DNA from: Marinobacter sp. HL-58
GTDB taxonomy: Bacteria; Pseudomonadota; Gammaproteobacteria; Pseudomonadales; Oleiphilaceae
Length of the DNA: 64,000 nucleotides
Assembly: GCF_001314605.1 (NCBI RefSeq)
Contig: NZ_LIHP01000002.1
Coordinates: 121,922 to 185,921 of the forward strand
Direction of reading: 5' to 3'
Shown here one piece after another: positions 8,053-16,902 of the stretch. Made by a program: the position numbers and the translations under genes. The stretch's first letter is position 1; each line of letters begins with the position of its first letter. The notes under the pieces are model-generated. The model was not told where the DNA came from. It saw nothing but the letters and a program-made list of their open reading frames with translations, and ran no database searches.

Positions 8053-9152
8053 ACAGCAAGGATCAGGCCCGTAAAGCGGCCCAGCGTGAGCCGGCAGAGG
8101 TCGTCTACGCCGCAGAGCTGGATAAGCTGAAGGGCATGGACCACGGGCCGGTACCTCCCGGCTGGCAGATGTCACCCCGTGCCGTGGAAAAATTTGTCAC
8201 GGGGGACGAGAAACTCGGTATCGAGCGGAAATTCGTAGCCGACCGGGCGATGGTGGTGCGGATTATCATTTCCCTGTGCACGAGTCGCGGGTGCCTCCTG
8301 GTAGGGGAGCCCGGCACGGCCAAGTCCTGGTTATCGGAATTGTTGTCAGCGGCCATTTCCGGGAGTTCCACCCTCACGCTCCAGGGCGGGGCGGTGAACC
8401 AGGTCGGGCAGTTGCTGTACAGTTGGAACGAGTCGGTGCTCCGCGCCGAGGGCCCGTCCCTGAAGGCGCTGGTGCCAAGCCCCCTGCTGCGGGGCATGAT
8501 GGAGGGGCGCATGGTGCGGTTTGAGGAAATTGCCCGTTGCCCGCAGGCGCTGCAGGATGCCCTGCTTTCCGTGTTGTCAGACCGTGTGGTTGTGATCCCG
8601 GAGCTGGCCGGCGAGGAAGGGGTGGTGCTGGCACGGGAAGGCTTCAACGTTATCGCCACCTCCAACAGTATCGACGAGGGTGTTCACCGGATGAGTGCGG
8701 CCCTGAAACGGCGCATGGATTTCGAGGAAATCCGCCCGATCCGCAACCTGTCCGATGAATTGGGTGTGGTGCTGCGGGAGGTTCGCAAGGCCAATAACCG
8801 GGCAGGCATCAGCGTGGATCCGGATGAATCGGTGGTCGAGATTCTGGTGACCATGTTCCACGAGCTCCGCAATGGCCAGACCCTGGATGGCCGCAGCACT
8901 GACCGGCTGGCGGGCTCGGCCCTGTCGACGGCGGAAGCGGTGTCCGTCGCCCACGCGGCCAGCCTTAATGCCTGGTATTACGGTGGCGGCGCCATGACGG
9001 TGGAGCAGCTGATGCACCATATTATCGGCTCGGCACTGAAGGACCAGCCGGAAGACCGGCGCCGACTGAAGCATTATTTCGAGACGGCCGTGGCACCGAG
9101 GCACGGCGATAACTGGCAGCAGGTCTGGGCACTTCGTTCACTGATCCACTGA
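8049..9152 (+). CDS. AAA+ ATPase, MoxR-like, orphan
   Basis: 367 residues with Walker A GEPGTAKS at 86-93, a Walker B-like VRFEEIAR (Glu-Glu in place of the usual Asp-Glu), a sensor-1 NVIATSNS, and an arginine-finger region ALKRRMDF. These fit the MoxR/AAA_5 chaperone-like group, which usually works with a von Willebrand factor A protein. No such partner is adjacent; the nearest VWA genes (bat) are 11 kb away on the other strand with their own MoxR. Co-translation with the methyltransferase-ATPase fusion implies a joint role. Its 3' end overlaps the convergent flhB-like gene by 15 bases. Confidence 0.75.
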   Translation: MNSKDQARKAAQREPAEVVYAAELDKLKGMDHGPVPPGWQMSPRAVEKFVTGDEKLGIERKFVADRAMVVRIIISLCTSRGCLLVGEPGTAKSWLSELLSAAISGSSTLTLQGGAVNQVGQLLYSWNESVLRAEGPSLKALVPSPLLRGMMEGRMVRFEEIARCPQALQDALLSVLSDRVVVIPELAGEEGVVLAREGFNVIATSNSIDEGVHRMSAALKRRMDFEEIRPIRNLSDELGVVLREVRKANNRAGISVDPDESVVEILVTMFHELRNGQTLDGRSTDRLAGSALSTAEAVSVAHAASLNAWYYGGGAMTVEQLMHHIIGSALKDQPEDRRRLKHYFETAVAPRHGDNWQQVWALRSLIH

Positions 9153-9455
9153 CGCATCCCCGGCGCCGGGCTTGCGGTCACCGGGAGTAAGCCCCCGGAT
9201 ATGGAACGCAAACGCCAGAATCTCGGCGATAACCCGGTACAGCGATTCCGGGATTTCTTCGTTCAGGGAGAGCCGGGCCAGGATGCTGGCCAGTTCTGCA
9301 TTTTCATACAGGGGAACGTCATGCTCACGGGCAATGCGGATAATCTCCTCCGCCAGTTCGTGGGTGCCGGTTGCGGTGATGGTGGGGGCCTGCTCACCAT
9401 CGTATTTGAGCGCTACGGCGGCCCGACCGTCCCGATGTTGTCTGTCCGATGTCAT
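9138..9455 (-). CDS. FlhB C-terminal-like protein (EscU/YscU switch domain)
   Basis: 105 residues that match only the C-terminal piece of the flagellar export switch protein FlhB, the part released after cleavage at NPTH: VALKYDGEQAP, ATGTHELAEEIIRIAREHDVPLYEN and EEIPESLYRVIAEILAFAF. The NPTH motif and all membrane helices are absent, so it cannot self-cleave. Such stand-alone FlhB-like proteins often sit beside fliK, as here. It probably interacts with FliK or the export gate during the hook-length switch, but this is inference. Confidence 0.82.
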   Translation of the reverse strand: MTSDRQHRDGRAAVALKYDGEQAPTITATGTHELAEEIIRIAREHDVPLYENAELASILARLSLNEEIPESLYRVIAEILAFAFHIRGLTPGDRKPGAGDASVDQ

Positions 9456-10828
9456 GCCCGTGTATCCACCAGTCTGTGTTCAAGTCTGGTAACGCTGCTC
9501 TGGGGTATTCCCCGGCGGCACTCCAGCTCGGTTACCTCCAGGCCAAGGTCGGTGAGGCTCTGGCGCAGGGCGGGGAGTTCCTGATTCACCGTGCGCAGGG
9601 TGGCCTGTTTCTCTGCCCATACCCGGGCGCTGACCGCCTGCTGGCGCAGGGCAATATCAAAGTGCAGTGGCCCTGCTTCATCCAGGTCCATGGCCAGTGA
9701 CAGCCGCCATTCGGTCGATGCCGAGGGTGAGGAGTGTCGTTGTGATTCCTGTTCATGCGGATACTGATCGATCCTGAGCTGCGCAATTCTTGGTTCATTC
9801 TGGGGTGTCAGCCAGGGCAGGTCCAGGAGCAGGGTGGAGGCAGGTGCTGTCGTATCACCCCCGCCTCGTGCTGTCAGAACCTGGCTGTGTAACTGATTGA
9901 CCGTGATACGGTTAAGCATTCCCGCCAGCAGACGGAGCATCTGGCCGACACTGGGAGGCTCTCCATCACTGCGTGCCTGAGCCGTCGTCATCGGCTGCGG
10001 AAACTGCAGTGGCGCCTGCATCAGTTCCGGGGTGGCGATGGGTGTCAGCCGGTTGAACTGCTCCGGGGTGCTGCCCTGGTTCGCCAGCAGTGCCGTAATG
10101 ACTCTGCCCAGCGCGAGCTTGAGATCCGGTAGCTGGGCAGAAGGGGCCTGCGCCAGGCGAGACTCGGCAAACAGCCCGCTTTCCGATATCCACTGTTGCA
10201 CCTGTTGGGGCGTGGTCGCCTGGGCACCGGCTCCGGGTGTCAGCTGATTCCCCGACGGTAATCTGGCCACCAGCTGTTCAATGGCCAGCCTGGCAGCTTC
10301 CGGGAGAGGTTGTGCCGGCCGCGATGAGGGCAACTGGCCGGGAAGCGGATCCTGTTTCACACCCTGGGTCAGCGCCGCCACAAGTTTCGCCAGGCCGGCA
10401 TCAATGGACTGCTGCCAGGGCAGGCGTTGGGCCAGGGCCCGAGCAATGCCGGCTTCCGGTGCCTGCGCCAGCTTGCCCATCAGTTGCAGTTCATTGCCTG
10501 CCCGCATTACCTTGACCCAGTCGCCGGTTTCCAGGGCGGTATCCCCGATAGCGGCCTGAACGGTCAGAGCCTGGCCGCGTATTTCCAGCAACAGTTGCGC
10601 GCCCGCGGATGACTGGCGGTTGAGCACTTCGGCTACCCGTGCCAGTGTGGCTTCACGGTCGCCCAGCTTGAGCTGATCAAGCTGTACCCTGGCGGAGGCC
10701 GCTTCCGATGTGGCCACGGATTGCTGTCCCGCTGGCCGGGAAGGAGCTGGCGCGGGTGCGTCTGTTCTGGGTGGCGGTGCGGGGGTGCCGTTTGGTAATT
10801 TCATTGTCACTGTTTTGATGTCAGACAA
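9452..10828 (-). CDS. fliK: FliK-like flagellar hook-length control protein
   Basis: 458 residues. The N-terminal two thirds are Gln/Ala/Pro rich and poorly conserved, as usual for FliK. The C-terminal domain (about 365-450: HFDIALRQQAVSARVW, LPALRQSLTDLGLEV, ELECRRG) matches the hook-length control family that contacts FlhB. The gene overlaps the flhB-like gene by four bases, so the two are co-translated. FliK in other species is secreted and sets hook length; no classical signal peptide is expected or seen. Confidence 0.82.
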   Translation of the reverse strand: MSDIKTVTMKLPNGTPAPPPRTDAPAPAPSRPAGQQSVATSEAASARVQLDQLKLGDREATLARVAEVLNRQSSAGAQLLLEIRGQALTVQAAIGDTALETGDWVKVMRAGNELQLMGKLAQAPEAGIARALAQRLPWQQSIDAGLAKLVAALTQGVKQDPLPGQLPSSRPAQPLPEAARLAIEQLVARLPSGNQLTPGAGAQATTPQQVQQWISESGLFAESRLAQAPSAQLPDLKLALGRVITALLANQGSTPEQFNRLTPIATPELMQAPLQFPQPMTTAQARSDGEPPSVGQMLRLLAGMLNRITVNQLHSQVLTARGGGDTTAPASTLLLDLPWLTPQNEPRIAQLRIDQYPHEQESQRHSSPSASTEWRLSLAMDLDEAGPLHFDIALRQQAVSARVWAEKQATLRTVNQELPALRQSLTDLGLEVTELECRRGIPQSSVTRLEHRLVDTRA

Positions 10829-10851
10829 GAGTATTTCCGGGACGCTTTCGT

Positions 10852-10857
10852 TATAAT
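10852..10857 (+). promoter_or_regulatory. -10 element of the ccm operon promoter
   Basis: A perfect TATAAT in the 106-base gap between the divergent fliK and ccmA genes. No good -35 match lies 16-18 bases upstream (GAGTAT), so the promoter may need an activator. The ccmA ATG is at 10935, giving a leader of about 70 bases. Confidence 0.4.
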
Positions 10858-10934
10858 ACGCGCCGCTGGCAAGGATTGCCTTTGTTAACGTCTGAACCCG
10901 CCGGGTCAGTAAAGTCTATAGCCCTGGGGCCCCG

Positions 10935-11573
10935 ATGTCTGAGCCGTTACTACAGGCTGTGAATCTTGAGTGTGAGCGGGATGGCCGGATACTGTTCCGG
11001 AACCTCTCCTTTGCCATACTGCCCGGTACGCTGATCCGTGTCGAGGGTCCCAACGGTTCCGGCAAGACCACACTGTTGCGGATACTGGCAGGGCTGAACG
11101 ACAGTTACAGCGGCGACCTGCTCTGGCGCGGCCATGACCGCCATACCTACCGGGAAGAATTTCTCCGCAACATGCTTTATCTCGGACACCGCCCCGGTAT
11201 CAAACCGCTACTTTCTCCGATGGAAAACCTGCGTGCCCTGATGGCGGGCCGCCGTTCACTGCCGGACAAAGTGCTCTGGCAGGCACTGGAAGGAACCGGC
11301 CTTGATGGCTTCCAGACGGTGCCCTGCCGCAATCTTTCTGCTGGACAGCAGCGAAGGGTGGCACTGGCGAGGTTGCTGGTGGCAGACGAGCCCCTGTGGA
11401 TACTGGATGAAGTGTTCACCGCCATCGATATTCACGGGGTAGCGGCTCTGGAAAAACTGCTGGTGGAGCGAGTGGAAAATGGCGGTGCTGTTATCGTGAC
11501 AACCCACCATGATCTGCGGTTGCCATCCATGCACCGGGTTACACTGGGGGGAGGTGACGGCTATGACCACTGA
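10935..11573 (+). CDS. ccmA: CcmA, heme exporter ATP-binding subunit
   Basis: ATPase of the CcmABCD complex, which releases holo-CcmE during cytochrome c maturation at the inner membrane. It has Walker A GPNGSGKTT near 39-47, the ABC signature LSAGQQRRVALARL and Walker B LWILDE. The 212-residue length is normal for the family. First gene of the ccm operon; the 3' end overlaps ccmB by 11 bases. Confidence 0.96.
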   Translation: MSEPLLQAVNLECERDGRILFRNLSFAILPGTLIRVEGPNGSGKTTLLRILAGLNDSYSGDLLWRGHDRHTYREEFLRNMLYLGHRPGIKPLLSPMENLRALMAGRRSLPDKVLWQALEGTGLDGFQTVPCRNLSAGQQRRVALARLLVADEPLWILDEVFTAIDIHGVAALEKLLVERVENGGAVIVTTHHDLRLPSMHRVTLGGGDGYDH

Positions 11574-12288
11574 GTTCACCGTTACCCTGCGCTCACCCGA
11601 CACCTCTGTGGGCACGGCAACCGCCATGAAGGCTGTCTTTATCCGGGACCTGAAAATCGCACTCCGTCAGCCCCAGGATCTGCTTAATCCACTGTTGTTT
11701 TTCGTGATGGTCGTAACCCTTTTTCCCCTCGGGGTTAGCCCGGAAGTGTCATTTCTCCAGCAGGCCGGCAGCGGTATCCTGTGGGTAGCGGCATTGCTGT
11801 CGGTACTTTTGTCACTGGATCACCTTTACCGGCATGATTTCGATGATGGCACGCTGGAGCAACTGGTGCTCCAGCCACAACCACTGTTTCTGCTGGTCAT
11901 GGCGAAATCCCTTGCGCACTGGGTGCTGACAGGGCTGCCACTGGTGCTGCTGGCACCGGTTCTCGGGGTAATGGTGCATCTGCAGGGGAACTCTGTTGCG
12001 GTTTTGTGTCTAACGCTGCTGATCGGAACGCCGGTGCTCAGTCTGATCGGTTCCATCGGGGCAGCATTAACCCTGGGGTTGCGGGCAGCGGGCGTGCTCT
12101 TGTCACTGCTGATCATTCCGCTGTACATTCCGGTGCTGATTTTCGGTACCGGAACGGTCACGGCCGCCTCCGAAGGTGCGCCGGTAGGCGGGCAGCTGGC
12201 GCTGATGGGGGCGTTTCTGGTGTTGGCCCTGACCCTGGCGCCGTTCGCATCGGCCGCCGCTTTGCGAATCAGTCTGTCCAACAGTTAA
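11563..12288 (+). CDS. ccmB: CcmB, heme exporter membrane subunit
   Basis: Six-helix membrane partner of CcmA. The conserved LRQPQDLLNPLLFFVMVV and DDGTLEQLVLQP segments are present. I place the start at ATG 11563, which has GGAGGTG at 11549-11555 inside the end of ccmA. That leaves about 20 extra residues before the usual family start (MKAVFIRDLKIAL, ATG at 11626), which lacks a clear ribosome site. Either could be used. Confidence 0.93.
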   Translation: MTTEFTVTLRSPDTSVGTATAMKAVFIRDLKIALRQPQDLLNPLLFFVMVVTLFPLGVSPEVSFLQQAGSGILWVAALLSVLLSLDHLYRHDFDDGTLEQLVLQPQPLFLLVMAKSLAHWVLTGLPLVLLAPVLGVMVHLQGNSVAVLCLTLLIGTPVLSLIGSIGAALTLGLRAAGVLLSLLIIPLYIPVLIFGTGTVTAASEGAPVGGQLALMGAFLVLALTLAPFASAAALRISLSNS

Positions 12289-12311
12289 AAAGGTAAAAGG
12301 GTAGCAACCTG

Positions 12312-13055
12312 ATGTGGCAAATTTTTCACAAGCTGGGCTCGCCGAAGTGGTTTTTCGGTATTGCCGCAACCTTAATGCCCTGGCTGCTTTGGGTTGGCGT
12401 GGCCATGCTGGCGGCGGGCATTGGCTGGGGGCTGGCTTTCGCACCCCAGGATTATCTTCAGGGCAACAGCTACCGTATCATTTTTATTCATGTGCCGGCG
12501 GCCTTCCTGGCCCAGTCTGTCTATATCATGATGGCGGTGGCAGGCCTGGTAACCCTGGTATGGCGCATGAAGCTTGCGGATGTGTTTGTCAAGGCGGTGG
12601 CGCCGGTGGGTGCGATTCTGACCTTCCTGGCCCTGTTTACCGGAGCGGTCTGGGGTAAGCCCACCTGGGGAACCTGGTGGATCTGGGATGCCCGGCTTAC
12701 TTCCATGCTGATCCTGCTGTTTCTTTACTTCGGTGTGATTGCCCTGGGGGCAGCCATATCGGATGAAAAATCGTCGGCACGTGCGGTTGCCGTTCTGGTG
12801 CTGGTGGGCGTAGTAAATATACCTATCATCAAATACTCCGTGGAGTGGTGGAATACCCTCCACCAGCCGGCCACGTTCAAGCTGACGGAAAAGCCCAGCA
12901 TGCCGCCGGAAATGTGGGTGCCGCTGTTACTGTCGGTGCTGGGCCTGTATCTTGTTTTCGGCTGGCTTGCCTGCCTGCGGATGCAGACCGAAATCCTGCT
13001 GCGGGAAGGTCGCACCCGCTGGGTAAAAGAACTGATCCAGGCAAGGGGGAGCTGA
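12312..13055 (+). CDS. ccmC: CcmC, heme handling membrane protein
   Basis: Loads heme onto CcmE in the periplasm. It contains the tryptophan-rich WWD segment (TWGTWWIWDARLTSML) between membrane helices, and the 247-residue length fits the family. Flanking histidines that bind heme lie in IIFIHVPAAF and HQPAT contexts. Starts 24 bases after ccmB. Confidence 0.95.
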   Translation: MWQIFHKLGSPKWFFGIAATLMPWLLWVGVAMLAAGIGWGLAFAPQDYLQGNSYRIIFIHVPAAFLAQSVYIMMAVAGLVTLVWRMKLADVFVKAVAPVGAILTFLALFTGAVWGKPTWGTWWIWDARLTSMLILLFLYFGVIALGAAISDEKSSARAVAVLVLVGVVNIPIIKYSVEWWNTLHQPATFKLTEKPSMPPEMWVPLLLSVLGLYLVFGWLACLRMQTEILLREGRTRWVKELIQARGS

Positions 13056-13059
13056 TCCG

Positions 13060-13287
13060 ATGGCATTCGACTCGTTCGGAGCATTTATCGCTATGGAAGG
13101 GCACGGCCCCTATGTCTGGTCCTGCTACTTCGTGTTTTTCGTGCTGATGGGTGCCATTGCCTTCTGGTCGCTCCGTCAGCGCCGTTTTGTCATTGCACAG
13201 CAGCGCCGCCGGATGAACAGCACGCAGGTAAGGAATACCAGCCCGGCTGGCGCCAGCTTTACCCGAATTGAACCTTCACAAGACTGA
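13060..13287 (+). CDS. ccmD: CcmD, small heme exporter subunit
   Basis: A 75-residue protein with one membrane helix ([19 protein letters not shown]) followed by a basic stretch ([13 protein letters not shown]), the CcmD layout. CcmD is needed for release of holo-CcmE from CcmC. It lies between ccmC and ccmE in the standard order; sequence alone would be weak evidence. Confidence 0.9.
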   Translation: MAFDSFGAFIAMEGHGPYVWSCYFVFFVLMGAIAFWSLRQRRFVIAQQRRRMNSTQVRNTSPAGASFTRIEPSQD

Positions 13288-13301
13288 CCGGTAGACAAAC
13301 C

Positions 13302-13778
13302 ATGCATCCGATCCGTAAAAAACGGCTGACCATTGTACTTTTCCTGCTTGTCGGTGTGTCGGTGGCAGTGGGCCTGACCACCTATGCGCTGCGGCAGAAT
13401 ATCAACCTGTTTTATGATCCGAGCCAGATTGCGGATGGCGAAGCGCCAGTGGATGTCCGTATCAGAGCTGGCGGGATGGTGGAGGATGGCTCGGTACTGC
13501 GGGATCCGGAAAGCCTGAAAGTGGAGTTCAAGGTTACCGACTTCTCTTCGTCCGTCCTCGTTGAATACACCGGTATCCTGCCGGATCTTTTTGCTGAGGG
13601 GCAGGGCGTTGTTGCCATGGGCCGGCTTGATAAGAATGGTCGCTTTGTGGCCGACCAGGTGCTGGCAAAGCACGATGAAAACTACATGCCTCCGGAAGTG
13701 AATGAGGCGCTGGAAAAAGCGGCTGGCAAGCGGGCGGCCATGTCCGGTGCGGAAAGTGACGCTGCCGCCAGTTACTGA
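13302..13778 (+). CDS. ccmE: CcmE, periplasmic heme chaperone
   Basis: Binds heme covalently through a histidine and passes it to CcmF. The N-terminal membrane anchor is at about 7-28, followed by a beta-barrel domain. The heme-binding motif [12 protein letters not shown] is present, with the conserved His and Tyr. The 158-residue length is typical. Confidence 0.96.
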   Translation: MHPIRKKRLTIVLFLLVGVSVAVGLTTYALRQNINLFYDPSQIADGEAPVDVRIRAGGMVEDGSVLRDPESLKVEFKVTDFSSSVLVEYTGILPDLFAEGQGVVAMGRLDKNGRFVADQVLAKHDENYMPPEVNEALEKAAGKRAAMSGAESDAAASY

Positions 13779-13817
13779 ACCTGAAGGCATCCCTGTTGAA
13801 CTAGTTGGAGAACCCTG

Positions 13818-15830
13818 ATGTATCCGGAACTCGGACAGATTGCACTGATACTCGCGCTGTTGCTGGCAGTGTTGCTTTCCGTGGTCCCACTTGTGGGCTC
13901 GGTGACCGGTCGTGACCAGCTTCAGGCCTTCGCCAGGCCCCTGTCTTCGGGGCTGTTTGTGTTTGTGGCGCTGGCCTTCGGGATACTGACCCACGCTTTC
14001 GTGACCGATGACTTTTCCGTGGCCTACGTGGCCAATAACAGCAACAGCATGTTGCCCTGGTACTACAAGTTCAGTGCCGTATGGGGTGGCCACGAGGGGT
14101 CTTTGCTGCTCTGGATACTGATGCTTGTGGGCTGGGCTCTGGCCGTTGCCGTTTTCAGTCGCCGGCTGCCGGCGGTGATGGTGTCACAGGTACTGGCCGT
14201 GCTGGGCATGATCACAGTGGGCTTTCTGTTGTTTACCATCATTACCTCCAATCCCTTTGACCGCACACTGCCCGATGTTCCCTCTGATGGTGCCGACCTG
14301 AATCCGCTACTGCAGGATTTCGGGCTTATCGTTCATCCTCCCATGCTGTATATGGGGTACGTTGGTTTTGCGGTGGCCTTTGCATTTGCCATCGCAGCGC
14401 TGATCAATGGCAAGCTCGACGCCGCCTGGGCACGCTGGTCAAGACCCTGGACAACCGTGGCCTGGGCCTTCCTGTCGCTGGGCATCGCCCTGGGTAGCTG
14501 GTGGGCCTATTACGAACTTGGATGGGGCGGCTGGTGGTTCTGGGACCCGGTGGAGAATGCTTCATTGTTGCCCTGGTTGTCAGGCACCGCGCTGATGCAC
14601 AGTCTTGCTGTCACCGAGAAACGAGGCGTGTTCAAAAGCTGGACGGTTCTGCTGGCCATTGTCACCTTCTCACTGAGCCTGCTGGGAACCTTCCTCGTGC
14701 GTTCCGGTGTGCTGACATCGGTGCATGCCTTCGCGTCCGACCCGGACCGGGGTACCTTCCTGCTGGTGTTGCTGGCCATTACCATCATCTCAAGCCTGAC
14801 GCTCTATGCGTTCAGGGCACCGGTTGTGCACGTGCGCTCCCGTTATGGCAGCCTGTCACGGGAGATTTTCCTGCTCCTCAATAACGTATTGCTGGTAGCC
14901 GCGACGCTTCTGGTTCTGGTAGGCACCCTGTACCCCCTGGTACTGGATTATCTTGATATGGGGCGGCTTTCCATCGGTGAGCCGTTCTTCAACCTGACCT
15001 TCAGTCCGCTGGGTATTGCCGCCGGCCTGTTACTGGGTGCAGGTATATTCTCACGCTGGAAGAAAACCGACGGTGGCTGGCTGGGCCGCAAGCTGTTGTG
15101 GCCGCTGGCTGTCAGCATCGTGGTAACCGCCGCCGTCATGCTCGCCTACGGAGGCTTCAAGCCCTGGGCGTTTGGTGGTGTTTTTGCGGCGGTGTGGATC
15201 AGCGTGGCAACCTTCTGGGACATCTGGGACAAGTCCGGATCCAGAAACGGCCGCCTGCACGGGCTGAAACGCCAGTCTAGAAGTTATTACGGCATGGTGC
15301 TCGGGCATCTGGGCCTGGCCATTACCATGGCCGGCGCAACGGTGGTGTCCAATTACGGTATTGAGCGGGATGTGCGTATGTCGCCCGGGGATACGGCGTC
15401 GGTGGGTGACTATGAGGTGTCTTTTACCGAGATCGGCAACCGCCGGGGCAAGAACTTTACAGCGGAATACGGACGTTTTGAGGTTTCTGACGATAACGGC
15501 CGGGTGGTATCGACCCTTTACCCCGAAAAACGCCAGTACATGGTACAGCGCAATACCATGACCGAAGCGGGCATTGATGCCGGACTGTTCCGTGATGTGT
15601 TCGTGGCTATTGGCGAACGGGTTTCCGATGAAGCCTGGGCCATCCGTCTGCAATACAAGCCCCTGGTGCGCTGGTTGTGGCTCGGTTCGCTGTTTATGGC
15701 CGCTGGTGGTTTCCTTGCGATCGCGGATCGTCGTTACCGGGTTCGTGACAAGGCCGCTCAGGGCGAGGCTGTCGATTCGGCAAAAACAGGAGATCAGGGC
15801 CGGGTTGACCCGGCAGGAGCCGTTTCATGA
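13818..15830 (+). CDS. ccmF: CcmF, cytochrome c heme lyase subunit
   Basis: Large polytopic membrane protein (670 residues) that receives heme from CcmE and attaches it to apocytochrome c with CcmH and CcmI. The WWD motif GWGGWWFWDPVENASLLPW is clear, as are the conserved IVHPPMLYMGY and VTEKRGVFKSWTV segments. It overlaps ccmG by four bases (ATGA). Confidence 0.96.
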   Translation: MYPELGQIALILALLLAVLLSVVPLVGSVTGRDQLQAFARPLSSGLFVFVALAFGILTHAFVTDDFSVAYVANNSNSMLPWYYKFSAVWGGHEGSLLLWILMLVGWALAVAVFSRRLPAVMVSQVLAVLGMITVGFLLFTIITSNPFDRTLPDVPSDGADLNPLLQDFGLIVHPPMLYMGYVGFAVAFAFAIAALINGKLDAAWARWSRPWTTVAWAFLSLGIALGSWWAYYELGWGGWWFWDPVENASLLPWLSGTALMHSLAVTEKRGVFKSWTVLLAIVTFSLSLLGTFLVRSGVLTSVHAFASDPDRGTFLLVLLAITIISSLTLYAFRAPVVHVRSRYGSLSREIFLLLNNVLLVAATLLVLVGTLYPLVLDYLDMGRLSIGEPFFNLTFSPLGIAAGLLLGAGIFSRWKKTDGGWLGRKLLWPLAVSIVVTAAVMLAYGGFKPWAFGGVFAAVWISVATFWDIWDKSGSRNGRLHGLKRQSRSYYGMVLGHLGLAITMAGATVVSNYGIERDVRMSPGDTASVGDYEVSFTEIGNRRGKNFTAEYGRFEVSDDNGRVVSTLYPEKRQYMVQRNTMTEAGIDAGLFRDVFVAIGERVSDEAWAIRLQYKPLVRWLWLGSLFMAAGGFLAIADRRYRVRDKAAQGEAVDSAKTGDQGRVDPAGAVS

Positions 15831-16363
15831 AGCGGATGTTCCTGTTTATCCCGGTTGTCCTTGCGGCGGTACTGGGTGTGGTTCTGTTTGCCGGCATCGG
15901 CAAGGACCCCAATAAACTGGAGTCGGCCCTGATTGGAAAGCCGGTGCCGGAATTCCTGTTGACCGACCTGCATGATGAAGGCCGGGAGCTGGATCCCGAG
16001 TTGTTCAAGGGGCAGGTATCGTTGCTGAATGTCTGGGGCACCTGGTGCCCGGCCTGCCGGGATGAGCATGATGACCTGGTGTGGCTGGCGGAAGAAAAGG
16101 GAATTCGAATTGTTGGCCTGAACTACAAAGACAATCGTGATGATGCGCTGGACTGGCTGGACAAGCTGGGAGACCCGTACCAGGTATCAATCTATGATCC
16201 CCGTGGCCGGCTCGGTTTTGATCTGGGTGTCTACGGGGCCCCGGAAACCTACGTTATCGATGCCGAGGGTATCGTTCGCCATCGCCATGTGGGCGTGGTC
16301 AATGAGAAGGTCTGGGAACAGGATCTGGAACCGCTGATTGAACAGTACAGGGAGAAGATCTGA
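15827..16363 (+). CDS. ccmG: CcmG/DsbE, thioredoxin-like thiol reductase
   Basis: Membrane-anchored periplasmic thioredoxin that keeps apocytochrome cysteines reduced. The N-terminal anchor is at about 4-22 and the active site reads WGTWCPACRDEH. The YGAPETYVID motif near the C-terminus is typical of CcmG. Its stop overlaps the ccmH start by one base. Confidence 0.95.
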   Translation: MKRMFLFIPVVLAAVLGVVLFAGIGKDPNKLESALIGKPVPEFLLTDLHDEGRELDPELFKGQVSLLNVWGTWCPACRDEHDDLVWLAEEKGIRIVGLNYKDNRDDALDWLDKLGDPYQVSIYDPRGRLGFDLGVYGAPETYVIDAEGIVRHRHVGVVNEKVWEQDLEPLIEQYREKI

Positions 16364-16845
16364 TGTTGCGCCCGGTGCTGATCGCCTTTTTCTTGATGAT
16401 GTACGGGCCGGCGGTAACCGCCGAGCCCAGTGATGTGTACAGTTTCGACACACAGCAGGAAGAGCAACGGTTCCATAACCTGATTTCGGAACTTCGCTGC
16501 CCCAAGTGCCAGAACCAGAATATTGCTGATTCCAACGCCCCCATATCCAAAGACATGCGTGACGAGGCCTACCAGATGATGTCGGATGGTGCCTCCGATG
16601 AAGAGATTGTCGGTGCCCTGGTGGCCCGATTTGGCGAGTTTGTGCGTTACAAGCCCCAGGTGGAGCGCCGTACCCTGCTGCTGTGGGCTACACCGGTCAT
16701 TGCCGTGCTGATCGGTTTGCTGGTGGTTGCCGGCATTGTGATCCGCGCCCGTCGTAACGACGAAACCGGAACCGCGCTGACAGACGAGGAGCGCGAACGC
16801 GCCTCCAGGATTCTTGCCGGAGACAGCTCTGATCGCACATCCTGA
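16363..16845 (+). CDS. ccmH: CcmH, apocytochrome thiol-handling protein
   Basis: 160 residues with a signal peptide (about 1-20), the redox motif LRCPKCQNQNIADSNAP, a C-terminal membrane helix (LLWATPVIAVLIGLLVVAGI) and an acidic tail. This is the short CcmH (CcmL) form, with the TPR part encoded separately as ccmI. It acts with CcmF in heme ligation. Confidence 0.95.
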   Translation: MLRPVLIAFFLMMYGPAVTAEPSDVYSFDTQQEEQRFHNLISELRCPKCQNQNIADSNAPISKDMRDEAYQMMSDGASDEEIVGALVARFGEFVRYKPQVERRTLLLWATPVIAVLIGLLVVAGIVIRARRNDETGTALTDEERERASRILAGDSSDRTS

Positions 16846-16902
16846 GAGCCCGCCGATAACTGATTTTATTGCCCATTTTTTTAACCGGACCATGACCGTT
16901 CT

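Noticed and set aside
16852..16859. GCCGATAA before ccmI resembling a sigma-28 -10
   Set aside because: No TAAAG/TCAAG-like element lies 14 bases upstream (TCGCA), and the gene is not flagellar.
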